Assembly: GCA_964640995.1 (NCBI GenBank)
Contig: CAZXJJ010000006.1
Span: forward strand, 1-64,000
Origin: JAAYUH01 sp964640995
Lineage (GTDB): Bacteria; Caldisericota; Caldisericia; B22-G15
DNA: 64,000 nt
Direction: 5' to 3'
Shown here: positions 24,001 through 32,131 of the stretch, in pieces
Layout of the letters: every line of letters starts with the position of its first letter
Numbering within the stretch: position 1 is the stretch's first letter
Translations under genes and position numbers: made by a program
The notes under the pieces: model-generated
What the model was told of the DNA's origin: nothing
The model's database searches: none
The model's input: the letters and a program-made list of their open reading frames with translations, nothing else

Positions 24001-24316
24001 GTTCACCAAATACTTTTAGGTGTTTTAAATTTTTATCAAAGATGTGGATTCTTCCATAAGATGTATCTAAAACATAAAGAAGCCCATTTTTGAATTTCAT
24101 ACCTTGCATTGGAAAAGATAATTCTGATTTGAAATCCTCCTCAACAGTATTTGCCCATAACAAAGTAAAAGAGCCTACATAATCATCTGGCATTAAACCA
24201 ATTACACCAACTTGAGCAATATCTCTTTGTTGTGCTTTTGAAATATTAAAGTTGATAAAGCTAAAAAGAATTGTGGAAATTAATAAAATTATTAAAACCC
24301 TTTTTAACAAATTCAT
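21068..24316 (-). CDS. Large exported protein: NHL propeller, cohesin-like module, Ig-like module, paired copper-amine-oxidase-N stalk domains
   Basis: A 1082-residue secreted protein with a signal peptide ending near SKAQQ (about residue 29). Many NHL-type repeats follow (about 40-625; units such as GPSGIAVSKDGKIYVSD and FPTGVAVDKDGVVYVAD). Then come a CARDB-like region, a cohesin-like module (about 730-864, with ENLYGFGF and GEFLKKDG), an Ig-like module (865-951) and two stalk repeats with the signatures EGRTLLPIR and QGRTMLPVRFVAENLG (952-1082). It is probably a cell-surface scaffold or binding protein; no catalytic motif is visible. AGGAGG precedes the ATG, and its own promoter lies upstream. 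Confidence 0.85.
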   Translation of the reverse strand: MNLLKRVLIILLISTILFSFINFNISKAQQRDIAQVGVIGLMPDDYVGSFTLLWANTVEEDFKSELSFPMQGMKFKNGLLYVLDTSYGRIHIFDKNLKHLKVFGELGFGEGRLQYPVDLDVDNNGNVYVADFFNNYVIKFSPIGEALLQFGEEGSDEGKFNGPSGIAVSKDGKIYVSDQLNSRIQVFSDKGVFLKVIKIEEIRNPQGMCFDEENNLWVVDAKNCKVYKLDTDGKILFSFGSKGGADIQFVYPFDVEVKGNFVYVVDRGLGTPLNPSIKKFDKNGNFVLKFGKRGTRVPLQLGEFLTPAGVAIDEDENVYTFDAGYFYGPGNPFGWPRTTRLTVFDKNGNAKTKIDYNYDLEGRLINPISVSVDSSGNIWIAHWANFSDIGEVAIFNSDGKFLKKISGISQDKPFAAIGGVLCGKNEVYVSSGIEGAPISVFDLQGNFLRVLENCKDIILQPYQMTFDNQGRIWVVTRNFMVYAISPKDGTILKEFQIKGEANAIAVDSNNNIYVATFDHYVDVYDENGKLLRKIGKGGGRALEKFWFPTGVAVDKDGVVYVADTENGRIQMFKSDGIFLGSTPRGYYELAHLFIGQDGLIYAADLFHNVVRIISPFGEKLQDYSFSITADAIEKISKPGIEVTFNLTLSNKGAKEDTYLINLISDVYEWKVLYPKEFMANSKEKKSFEVKVTPPTSAKIGDEMKIDLEIKSNGDPNLVKTISLKVVLATRTKVLISALQVDLDSSFEIPVLIQEVENLYGFGFTLNYNKEYLDLEDAIEGEFLKKDGISTLFLKNVNKEKGEIIIGVSRTGKVQGISGEGLLIKFKFKALKLGKTTIKITNLVLKDPDLNEIKANLEIGEINIVEPDKKPPVLSLNLPSETKTQDLLISGKLTDESGIKYLKINGKEVQVKSDGSFSYTLTLVEGMNKITIETEDSRGNKLTKEYYVNYVKKIILKLQIGNKIMLVNDKEQEIDVPPQIIEGRTLLPIRHIAEPLGATVEWDPNEKKVTVSLKNTVIELWIGKNIAKVNGVNTPIDPNNPKVVPMIIQGRTMLPVRFVAENLGCKVDWDSATKTVTITYPKD

Positions 24317-24353
24317 CAAATCCTCCTTTCTAAAAATTTTAACTTTTCTAAAA

Positions 24354-24382
24354 ATTATAAATTAAACTTGACATGGTTTCAA
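24354..24382 (-). promoter_or_regulatory. Promoter of the NHL/stalk protein gene
   Basis: On the minus strand TTGAAA (24382-24377), a 17-base spacer and TATAAT (24359-24354) precede the gene by 37 bases, leaving a leader that holds AAAGGAGG. It overlaps the divergent tRNA-Ala promoter; the two -35 boxes are only 3 bases apart on opposite strands. Confidence 0.7.
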
Positions 24383-24396
24383 ATTAAAAATATAAT
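24368..24396 (+). promoter_or_regulatory. Consensus promoter of tRNA-Ala / leuS
   Basis: A perfect TTGACA (24368-24373), a 17-base spacer and a perfect TATAAT (24391-24396) lie 13 bases before tRNA-Ala. This is the best match to the sigma-70 consensus in the window, as expected for a stable RNA gene, and it may also drive leuS. Confidence 0.85.
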
Positions 24397-24409
24397 GATT
24401 TAGATAAAT

Positions 24410-24485
24410 GGGGCAGTAGCTCAGTTGGGAGAGCGTCTCTATGGCATGGAGAAGGTCGCGGGTTCGAATCCCGTCTGCTCCACCA
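24410..24485 (+). tRNA. trnA: tRNA-Ala (anticodon GGC)
   Basis: Acceptor GGGGCAG pairs with CTGCTCC, including the alanine G3-U70 pair. Anticodon loop ATGGCAT gives GGC. T-loop is GTTCGAATC and ACCA is encoded. It shares its acceptor stem with the CGC alanine tRNA at 16.3 kb. leuS starts 21 bases downstream. Confidence 0.96.
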
Positions 24486-24506
24486 TGTTACATGGAGGAA
24501 TTTTTA

Positions 24507-26990
24507 ATGGAATTTTATAATTTTTCTGAAATTGAAGAAAAGTGGATAAAAAGATGGGAAAAAGAAGGATTATACTCTAAATATGATTATAATAAACCAA
24601 AATATTATGTTTTAGAAATGTTTCCATACCCCTCTGGTCCTCTCCATATGGGACATGTAAGAAACTACACTCTTGGAGATGTAGTTGCAAGATATAAAAG
24701 AATGAGAGGTTATAATGTATTACATCCAATGGGTTGGGATGCTTTTGGATTACCCGCAGAAAATGCAGCAATACAGAGAGGTATATCTCCAAAAAAGTGG
24801 ACCTATAACAATATAAATATAATGAAATCTCAATTAATAAAACAAGGAATTTCTTATGATTGGGATAGAGAAGTCGCAACATGTGATCCTAATTATTATA
24901 AATTTACTCAATGGTTTTTCCTTGAACTATTCAACTCTGGTCTAGCTTATAAAGACAAAGCACTTGTCAATTACTGTCCTAAATGTAAAACAGTTCTTGC
25001 TAATGAACAAGTTATTGGAGGAAGATGCTGGAGATGTGATTCTGTAGTTGAGAAAAGAGAGTTAGAGCAGTGGTATTTTAAAATAACTCATTTTGCAGAA
25101 GAATTATTAAATGATTTAGATTTACTTGAAAATTGGCCAGAAAAAGTGAAAATAATGCAAAGAAACTGGATTGGAAGAAGTGAAGGAGTTGACATATCTT
25201 TTCCGATATTAGATTTAGAGGATAAAATTGAAATTTTTACAACAAGACCTGATACAATTTTTGGAACAACTTTTATGGCTTTGGCTCCAGAACATCCTCT
25301 TTCTGAGAAACTTGCTATAAAAAATGGTTTATATGAAGAATTTAAAAAATTTAAAGAAAGTGTTTTAAAATTAAGCGAAATCGATAGAGTTTCAACAGAA
25401 TTAACAAAAGAGGGATTATTTTTAAAAAGTTATGCAATAAATCCATTAAAACAAGAAAAATTACCTATTTTTGTTGCAAATTATGTTGTTTATCAATATG
25501 GAAAAGGAGCAATAATGGGTGTACCTGCTCATGATTCAAGAGACTTTGATTTTGCAAAAAAATATGGCCTCCCAATAAAAATTGTTATCCAAAATAAAGA
25601 TTTCAGTTTAAATGAAGAGTTAATGAATGAAGCATATGAAGATGAGGGTATAATGGTAAATTCTCAAAATTTTTCAGGAATTCCATCTGAAGAAGGAAAA
25701 AGAAGAATAAGTGAATATATTGAAGAAAAAGGTTTAGGAAAAAGAGTTGTAAGATATAGATTAAGAGATTGGCTTATTTCAAGACAAAGATACTGGGGTG
25801 CTCCAATTCCTATTATTAATTGTGAGAAATGTGGAACAGTTCCTGTTCCATATGAAGATCTTCCAGTTATGTTGCCTGATGAGAGAGAGGTAAATTTTGG
25901 AATTGAAGGAAAAAATCCACTTGAAACAGCAGAATCATGGGTAAATACAAAATGTCCAAAATGTGGAGGTATTGCAAAAAGAGAAACTGAAACAATGGAT
26001 ACTTTTGTATGTTCTTCTTGGTATTATTTAAGATATACTTCACCTAATAGTTTGATCAATCCAACTAACTTCCCATTTGATATGAAATATGTTGATTATT
26101 GGATGCCTGTAGATCAATACATTGGTGGTGTTGAACATGCAATTTTACATCTTCTTTATTCGAGATTTTTTACAAAATTTTTGTATAGTAAAGGATATAT
26201 TAATTTTAAAGAGCCATTCAAAAATTTATTCACTCAAGGAATGGTTCTTTATAATGGCAGTACAATGTCAAAATCGAAGGGTAATGTTGTGTCGCCTGAT
26301 GAAATCATTAAAAAATATGGTGTTGATGCAGAAAGATTATATATACTTTTCATAGCTCCTCCAGAACTTGATGCAGATTGGACAGACAGAGGAATAGAGG
26401 GTATGAGTAGATATGTAAATAGGGTTTGGAGATTATTCAGTAGATTCATTGAATTAAGAAATATAAATAAAAATTTTAAAATAGATAAAAACAAAGATAA
26501 AGAACTTGAAATAAAACTTAATGAAACAATTAAAAAAGTTACAGATAGCATAGAAAATAATTTTAGATTCAATACTTCAATTGCTTCATTGATGGAACTT
26601 ATAAACTCAATACAAGATTATATGAGTGAAGAGGAAACAATAAATTTATCACTTTTGGAAAAAGTTTTTAAAAATTACATATTAATATTATCTCCATTTG
26701 CACCATTTATAACTGAAGAGATGTGGGAAAGATTGGGTAATAAAGAAAGTGTTAATATGGAAAATTGGCCTTCTTATGATGAGGAAATATTAAAGAGAGA
26801 TATTATAGAATTAGTTGTTGAAGTTAATGGTAAGGTAAGAGGGAGAATTAAAATAAACAGAGATAGTGATGAAAAAGAAATAGAAAAGATAATTTTAGAT
26901 GATCCAAAAATCAAAAAACATGTTGAGAATAAAATAATTAAAAAAATTATTCATATAAAAAACAAAATTATAAATATTGTGATTGAGTGA
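24507..26990 (+). CDS. leuS: Leucyl-tRNA synthetase
   Basis: An 827-residue bacterial-type LeuRS. It has FPYPSGPLHMGHVRNYT (HIGH motif, about 38-54), a zinc-ribbon region with CPKCKTVL and CWRCDSV, the CP1 editing domain with TTRPDTIFGTT, the motif MSKSKGN (about 592), and the C-terminal anticodon domain. It joins Leu to tRNA-Leu and hydrolyses mischarged products. I chose ATG 24507 because GGAGGA lies 7 bases before it; the frame further upstream runs into tRNA-Ala. It probably shares the tRNA-Ala promoter. Confidence 0.97.
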   Translation: MEFYNFSEIEEKWIKRWEKEGLYSKYDYNKPKYYVLEMFPYPSGPLHMGHVRNYTLGDVVARYKRMRGYNVLHPMGWDAFGLPAENAAIQRGISPKKWTYNNINIMKSQLIKQGISYDWDREVATCDPNYYKFTQWFFLELFNSGLAYKDKALVNYCPKCKTVLANEQVIGGRCWRCDSVVEKRELEQWYFKITHFAEELLNDLDLLENWPEKVKIMQRNWIGRSEGVDISFPILDLEDKIEIFTTRPDTIFGTTFMALAPEHPLSEKLAIKNGLYEEFKKFKESVLKLSEIDRVSTELTKEGLFLKSYAINPLKQEKLPIFVANYVVYQYGKGAIMGVPAHDSRDFDFAKKYGLPIKIVIQNKDFSLNEELMNEAYEDEGIMVNSQNFSGIPSEEGKRRISEYIEEKGLGKRVVRYRLRDWLISRQRYWGAPIPIINCEKCGTVPVPYEDLPVMLPDEREVNFGIEGKNPLETAESWVNTKCPKCGGIAKRETETMDTFVCSSWYYLRYTSPNSLINPTNFPFDMKYVDYWMPVDQYIGGVEHAILHLLYSRFFTKFLYSKGYINFKEPFKNLFTQGMVLYNGSTMSKSKGNVVSPDEIIKKYGVDAERLYILFIAPPELDADWTDRGIEGMSRYVNRVWRLFSRFIELRNINKNFKIDKNKDKELEIKLNETIKKVTDSIENNFRFNTSIASLMELINSIQDYMSEEETINLSLLEKVFKNYILILSPFAPFITEEMWERLGNKESVNMENWPSYDEEILKRDIIELVVEVNGKVRGRIKINRDSDEKEIEKIILDDPKIKKHVENKIIKKIIHIKNKIINIVIE

Positions 26991-28123
26991 TGAAAAAAAC
27001 TTTATTTTTAATTTTAATTTTTGCTTTTTTAAATATATCATTAACCTTTCAAGAAACTTTAATTTCTTTTGGAAATACAAGTTTAGAAATTTTACCAAAT
27101 GAAGAAATAACAATTCCTGTAAAAGTAGAAAATGTAAAAAATCTTTATGGATTCTCTATTTATATTGAATTTGAACCAGAAAATTTAAAAATTGTTGAAA
27201 TAAAAGAAGGTGAATTTTTAAAGAAAGATTCACAAACTTTCTTTTTGTCAAAGGTTGATTTAGAAAGAAGAGAGATAATAGTTGGTGGTGCAAGAAGAGG
27301 TAGTGTTCAAGGAATAAGCGGAACAGGAATTCTTTTTTATATAAAAATTGTTTTAAAAGAGAAAAATAGAACTTTGCTTAAATTTAAAGAGGCGATTCTT
27401 AAAGACGATAATTTAAAAGATTTAATAACCAAATCATCAGATCTTAACATTTTTCCAAAACTTCAAGATATTCCAATCTTAAAATTTGAACCAAATGTTC
27501 TTAATTTTAAAACTATAGATGATATACTTGAAATTAAAATTACTAACACAGGAAAAGGAATTCTAAAAGGAAAAATTTATACAAATGATGATTGGATTGT
27601 TTTAAATAAAACAAGTTTTGAGGGAAATAGTAATATAATTTATGTTGCTATTAAAAAACAGAGTATTGATGAAGGTAAAATATATATTGAGAGTAATGGT
27701 GGCAATGGAGTAATAAGAGTTAAATTTGAAAAGTTATCAGCAATTAAAATAGTTCTTCAAATTGGAAACCAAGTTGCTTATGTAAATGATGTGTCTTTTA
27801 TTTTACCTTTTCCTCCATTTCTTGAAAAAGGAAGAACAATGGTACCACTAAGATTTATTTCAGAGAACAGAGGAGCACAGGTTTTATGGGTTAAAGAAGA
27901 GAATAAGGCAATAATAATATATAATGAAGTTTACATTGAATTATGGGTTGACCAAAATAAAAATTATGTTAGAATGAATGGTGTTTTTTATACAATAGAT
28001 GTTGCTCCTTATACTTTAAAAGGGAGAACAGTTGTTCCTGTGAGATTTGTCTCTGAATTTTTAGGTGGAAAGGTATTCTGGAATCAAGATACAAAAACTG
28101 TAACAATAATTTTTGAATCTTAA
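26990..28123 (+). CDS. Exported protein: cohesin-like module plus paired copper-amine-oxidase-N stalk domains
   Basis: A 377-residue secreted protein. A signal peptide (about 1-20) is followed by a cohesin-like module (about 24-150) sharing NLYGF, EGEFLKKD and VQGISG.G with the 1082-residue protein at 21-24 kb. Next is a beta-rich linker (about 155-250), then two stalk repeats with KGRTMVPLRFISENRG and KGRTVVPVRFVSEFLGG (about 255-377). It looks like a small version of the same surface architecture without the propeller. It follows leuS directly; GTG 26987 is an alternative start. Function unknown. Confidence 0.82.
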   Translation: MKKTLFLILIFAFLNISLTFQETLISFGNTSLEILPNEEITIPVKVENVKNLYGFSIYIEFEPENLKIVEIKEGEFLKKDSQTFFLSKVDLERREIIVGGARRGSVQGISGTGILFYIKIVLKEKNRTLLKFKEAILKDDNLKDLITKSSDLNIFPKLQDIPILKFEPNVLNFKTIDDILEIKITNTGKGILKGKIYTNDDWIVLNKTSFEGNSNIIYVAIKKQSIDEGKIYIESNGGNGVIRVKFEKLSAIKIVLQIGNQVAYVNDVSFILPFPPFLEKGRTMVPLRFISENRGAQVLWVKEENKAIIIYNEVYIELWVDQNKNYVRMNGVFYTIDVAPYTLKGRTVVPVRFVSEFLGGKVFWNQDTKTVTIIFES

Positions 28124-28146
28124 TTTAAACTTAAGGAGGTAATCAT

Positions 28147-28335
28147 ATGGGAGTTCCAAAGAAAAAAAAGAGTAAGTCAAGGGTTAGGATTAGAAGAGCA
28201 AAATTTTACAAACCACCAAACATTAATCTTGTTGAGTGTCCTCATTGTCATGAATTAATTGTTCCTCATAGAGTATGCCCATATTGTGGTTATTACAAAG
28301 GAAGAGAGGTTATTGCTAAAGAGGTTGAGGAGTGA
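28147..28335 (+). CDS. rpmF: 50S ribosomal protein L32
   Basis: A 62-residue L32: the conserved start MGVPKKKKSKSRVRIRRA, then the zinc-ribbon cysteines in CPHCHELIVPHRVCPYCGYY. A strong AAGGAGG lies before the ATG. It precedes plsX, a very common pairing that ties ribosome and lipid synthesis, and overlaps it by 4 bases. Confidence 0.97.
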   Translation: MGVPKKKKSKSRVRIRRAKFYKPPNINLVECPHCHELIVPHRVCPYCGYYKGREVIAKEVEE

Positions 28336-29312
28336 AAATAATCTTAGATGCTATGGGGGGAGATTATGCCCCCCATGAGATAATAGAAGGAGCAAAATTA
28401 GCAAAAAAAGAATTAGATATTGATATAATACTTGTTGGTAGAGAAAGTGAAATTAAAAAAAATTTAAATGAAGAAGAAAGAAAAAATTTCGAGATATTTC
28501 ATGCTGAAGAAATTGTTACAATGGATGATAAGCCTGTAATGGCTTTTAGAAGGAAGAAAGATTCTTCAATAAATAGAGGCTTAACACTTTTAAAAGATGG
28601 TTTTGGAGAAGCATTTGTATCTGCTGGTAATACAGGTGCTATATTAACTTCTTCTTATTTTATACTCGGAAAGATTAAAGACTACATAAGACCGACTCAA
28701 TCAGCAATAATTCCAACGCTAAAAGGTTTTTTAATTCTTGTTGATGCAGGAGCAAATGTCGATGCAGAGCCTCAGAATCTTTTACATTGGACGCAAATGG
28801 GTAAAATTTTTTCGAAAATAATTACAAGAAAAGATAAAATAAAAATAGGATTATTAAATATTGGCGAAGAAGAAGAAAAAGGAAATGATTTAACAAAAGA
28901 AGCATATAAATTATTAAAGAATCATTTTGGTGATGAGTTTGCTGGAAATATGGAAGGCAAAGATTTTTTATATGGCGAATTTGATTTATGTGTAACAGAT
29001 GGATTCACTGGAAATGTTGCTTTAAAAACACTTGAAGGTGAGGCATCACTTTTTTTAAATTTAATAAAAAATATTTTTAAAAAGAATTTAAAGACTAAGT
29101 TATCATATTTACTTGTTAAAAATGAGTTTAAAAATAATTTTGAAAAATTCAATTATGAAAAATATGGAGGAAGTCCAATTTTAGGAATTAATGGAACTGT
29201 TCTTGTTTGTCATGGAAGATCAAAAAGAATTGCAATAAAAAATGCAATAAAAATGGCAAAAAATCTAATTGAACTGAAACTTCTAGAGAATCTAAAAAGT
29301 GAATTCAATTAA
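28332..29312 (+). CDS. plsX: Phosphate acyltransferase PlsX
   Basis: A 326-residue PlsX, which makes acyl-phosphate from acyl-ACP for phospholipid synthesis at the membrane. Signature stretches are ILDAMGGDYAPHEI at the N-terminus, VSAGNTGAIL, VDAGANVDAEP, VTDGFTGNVALKTLEG and YGGSPILGINGTVLVCHG. It starts at GTG within the rpmF stop region. acpP and fab genes, often next to plsX, are absent, and rnc follows directly, overlapping by 14 bases. Confidence 0.96.
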   Translation: MKIILDAMGGDYAPHEIIEGAKLAKKELDIDIILVGRESEIKKNLNEEERKNFEIFHAEEIVTMDDKPVMAFRRKKDSSINRGLTLLKDGFGEAFVSAGNTGAILTSSYFILGKIKDYIRPTQSAIIPTLKGFLILVDAGANVDAEPQNLLHWTQMGKIFSKIITRKDKIKIGLLNIGEEEEKGNDLTKEAYKLLKNHFGDEFAGNMEGKDFLYGEFDLCVTDGFTGNVALKTLEGEASLFLNLIKNIFKKNLKTKLSYLLVKNEFKNNFEKFNYEKYGGSPILGINGTVLVCHGRSKRIAIKNAIKMAKNLIELKLLENLKSEFN

Positions 29313-29991
29313 TGATTTTATATCTTATATAGAAGAAAACTTTAAAATAAAGATTAAAAACAGAAACCTTATCGAAATATCTTTAACTCATACATCAAAA
29401 GATATTCTTAAACCTCCAATAAATTTTGAAAGACTGGAATTTCTTGGCGATTCAATCATAAATTTTTTAATTACCGAAAAAGTTTTTAAAAAATATAAAA
29501 ATGTCTCAGAAGGGATACTTGCAAAATACAAAGCGATACTTATTAGTAAAGAAACACTCTCAAAATTTGCAAAAATTTTGAAGATAAATGAATACCTTAT
29601 TATTGGTAAAGGAGAAGAGAGAAACAATGGAAGAGAAAAAGAAAATATATTATGTGATGCTTTCGAGTCTTTTATTGGTGCCATTTATTTAGATTCAGGT
29701 ATAAGATCGACAAGAAAAATAATTAATAAATTAATAAAAAATATTAAAATTGATAAGATTTATGACACTAAAACCTATCTTCAGGAAATCACTCAAAAAA
29801 TGTTTGATTCATTACCAAAATATTCAGTACTTGAGATAAAAGGTTTAGAGCATAATAGAACGTATATAGTTGGAGTTTTTGTAAATGATAAAATAGTTGG
29901 AGTTGGTGAAGGTAAAAGTAAAAAGGGTGCAGAAAAAGAAGCAGCAAGAGAAGCTATAAAGAATTTATCTAAAAATGAGTCAATTCCTTAA
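29299..29991 (+). CDS. rnc: Ribonuclease III
   Basis: A 230-residue RNase III, which cuts double-stranded rRNA and mRNA precursors. The catalytic domain has ERLEFLGDSIINFLITE (about 44-60) and CDAFESFIGAIYLDSG (about 118-133), giving the metal-binding Glu and Asp residues. A double-stranded RNA-binding domain forms the C-terminal 70 residues and ends with GAEKEAAREAI. The start is GTG 29299, inside plsX; no in-frame ATG lies nearby. Confidence 0.96.
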   Translation: MNSINDFISYIEENFKIKIKNRNLIEISLTHTSKDILKPPINFERLEFLGDSIINFLITEKVFKKYKNVSEGILAKYKAILISKETLSKFAKILKINEYLIIGKGEERNNGREKENILCDAFESFIGAIYLDSGIRSTRKIINKLIKNIKIDKIYDTKTYLQEITQKMFDSLPKYSVLEIKGLEHNRTYIVGVFVNDKIVGVGEGKSKKGAEKEAAREAIKNLSKNESIP

Positions 29992-32131
29992 AGTATTATT
30001 AATAATTTTTTTGTTATTCCCAAATATATATTTTTCAAAAAACATTCAATTAAATAAATATAATTTAAATGATATTGGTAATGGTATATGGATTCATATT
30101 AATACATTTTCAAATTCATCTCAAAAAGAAATAATAGATTTGTGTAAATTCTTTTTAAATCGAAATATAAAAAATGTATTTATTCTAGCAAAGGATATTA
30201 ATGGTGAATTGCTTTATAAAAAATATGAAAACACTCTTTTAAGAATTGTTGGTATATTTAAGAAATACCAAATTAATGTTCACTATTATATACCTATAGG
30301 TTATGATCCTAAATTTTTAAAAGAAAATCAAAGTGAGGCTTCATTCCACTCTCCTGATAAAAATAATCCATCTCCATATCCAGATAAAGAATTAAAAGTT
30401 GTTAATTTAAATAGCAAAAAATACATTAATTACATAAAAACAATAGTTAAAGAATTAATTTATTATTACGATGCAGATGGGATTCAACTTGACTATATAA
30501 GGTATCCGAATGTTTATTATGGTTACGATGATTATGTTAAAAATAATTTCATCTCTCGCGGTGGAAATTGGAATAGAATCCTTGAAATATTTATAAAAAA
30601 TATCGATATATTTTCACTTTATGATAATAAAGATAAAGATGTAATTCTTCTTGCAGATATTAGAAGTGTGGTTATAACAAATTTTTCGAATGAGATAAAA
30701 AGCTTTATATCATCAATTTCAAAAGAAATTCTTTTTTCAGTAACTTTAATTCAGAGTGGTTCATCTTTTTTGTCTTATAGAGAAGGAGGAAAAGATTCAT
30801 TTCCATATGGTTTTTTACATTTTGGTCAAGATTACAAAAAGTTATCTGAAATTTCAGATTTTATATCACCTCTTGCATATCATAAAAATTATGAAAAAGA
30901 TATAGAGTGGGTAAGAGAAATAATTAAAAACACAAAGAAAAAAGTTTCTTCAAAAATTTTATGTGGTATACAGGCAAATGATACACATGAAAATTTAGAA
31001 AAATTAATGAAAATATGTGAAGAAGAAGGGGTTAATTTTTCACTATTCAGGCTAGGAACATTTTTGCCTGTTAAAATTAATTTAAAAAATATTGATGCTT
31101 TAAAATATCAAATAGATTTTACTATATTTGAAAATTTTTATGAATACAAAAAAAATTATAACTTTGATTTAAAAATAAATGAAATAAATTTAACCAAAAG
31201 TATAAATATTAAGGATAAATTAATGTTTACAGCAGACAAAGGAGAAATAACTATTTTCCTAAAAGGTATACCACTTCTCACAGATCGAGTAAAATTTAGA
31301 ATATTCAATACAGTAAAATTTAAAATTGGTGATAAGAATTATTTTGTTGATGGAATTAAAAAATTAATGGATGCATCACCTTTTTTATTTAATGGTAGAA
31401 CAATGGTTCCTGTTAGAGTAATATCAGAAACTTTAGGATATGAAGTAATTTGGAAAGATGGAGAGGTTATTTTAAAGAATAAAAATTTAATAATAAATCT
31501 ATATGTTAATAAAAACAAAATAGTAATAAATGATTTAGAAATTTTTATTGACTCTTACCCAATAATAAAAGAGGGAAGAACATATCTCCCAATAAGATAT
31601 ATGTGTGAGATATTAAATCTTCTTGTTTCATGGTTTGATAAAGAAAAAGAAGTAATAATAGAAGGTTTCATTAATGAAGAAGAAGAAAAATTATTATTAT
31701 ATAGAGAAAACATAAATAACCTGACGAGAGAATTAGTATCTAATAAAACAAAGATGGTTATTTTGTCAAATGAAATAGATATAACATCTCTAATAATGAT
31801 TGATAAAGAGTTTTTGCTAAGGGGAATAAAAATATATTTTATTTATAATGAAAATTTAACTCAATATAAAAATAAATTATTATCACTTGATGGTTTTTTA
31901 ATTGATGAAAAAAATTCTTACTCCCTTTTAAAAGGTGAAAGTGTTTATAGAGTTTTTGATTCTAGTAAATTATTTCCAAAAGATGCACTTCTAAATTTTG
32001 CTAATTTTAGATTCAAAGAAAAAATAGAATTTTACATTTTTATAAATGATAAATACTTTATAGAACTATTCAAACCTTATGTAGAAAAAGACAAAAATTT
32101 TTTGGGTTTTATTTTAAAAGAAAATAGTTAA
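29975..32131 (+). CDS. Exported glycosidase-like TIM-barrel protein with stalk domains (GHL10/DUF4015-like)
   Basis: A 718-residue secreted protein. A signal peptide (about 1-20) is followed by a barrel-like region (about 25-360) containing DADGIQLDYIRYPN, the typical motif of putative glycosidases in the GHL10/DUF4015 group, and ISPLAYHKNYEKDIEWV. Two stalk repeats follow (about 445-570; FNGRTMVPVRVISETLG and KEGRTYLPIRYMCEILN). A C-terminal region of about 145 residues has no family I recognise. A role in cell-surface polysaccharide processing is plausible but unproven. The start overlaps rnc by 17 bases. It is the third stalk-domain protein within 11 kb. Confidence 0.72.
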   Translation: MSQFLKVLLIIFLLFPNIYFSKNIQLNKYNLNDIGNGIWIHINTFSNSSQKEIIDLCKFFLNRNIKNVFILAKDINGELLYKKYENTLLRIVGIFKKYQINVHYYIPIGYDPKFLKENQSEASFHSPDKNNPSPYPDKELKVVNLNSKKYINYIKTIVKELIYYYDADGIQLDYIRYPNVYYGYDDYVKNNFISRGGNWNRILEIFIKNIDIFSLYDNKDKDVILLADIRSVVITNFSNEIKSFISSISKEILFSVTLIQSGSSFLSYREGGKDSFPYGFLHFGQDYKKLSEISDFISPLAYHKNYEKDIEWVREIIKNTKKKVSSKILCGIQANDTHENLEKLMKICEEEGVNFSLFRLGTFLPVKINLKNIDALKYQIDFTIFENFYEYKKNYNFDLKINEINLTKSINIKDKLMFTADKGEITIFLKGIPLLTDRVKFRIFNTVKFKIGDKNYFVDGIKKLMDASPFLFNGRTMVPVRVISETLGYEVIWKDGEVILKNKNLIINLYVNKNKIVINDLEIFIDSYPIIKEGRTYLPIRYMCEILNLLVSWFDKEKEVIIEGFINEEEEKLLLYRENINNLTRELVSNKTKMVILSNEIDITSLIMIDKEFLLRGIKIYFIYNENLTQYKNKLLSLDGFLIDEKNSYSLLKGESVYRVFDSSKLFPKDALLNFANFRFKEKIEFYIFINDKYFIELFKPYVEKDKNFLGFILKENS

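Noticed and set aside
24441..24506. A longer LeuS starting inside tRNA-Ala
   Set aside because: The extra residues are tRNA-derived. GGAGGA is placed for ATG 24507.
21068..32131. A cellulosome-like gene cluster based on the cohesin modules
   Set aside because: No dockerin repeat, cellulase or carbohydrate-binding module is visible, and the genes are spread between housekeeping genes. The cohesin-like calls alone do not support it.
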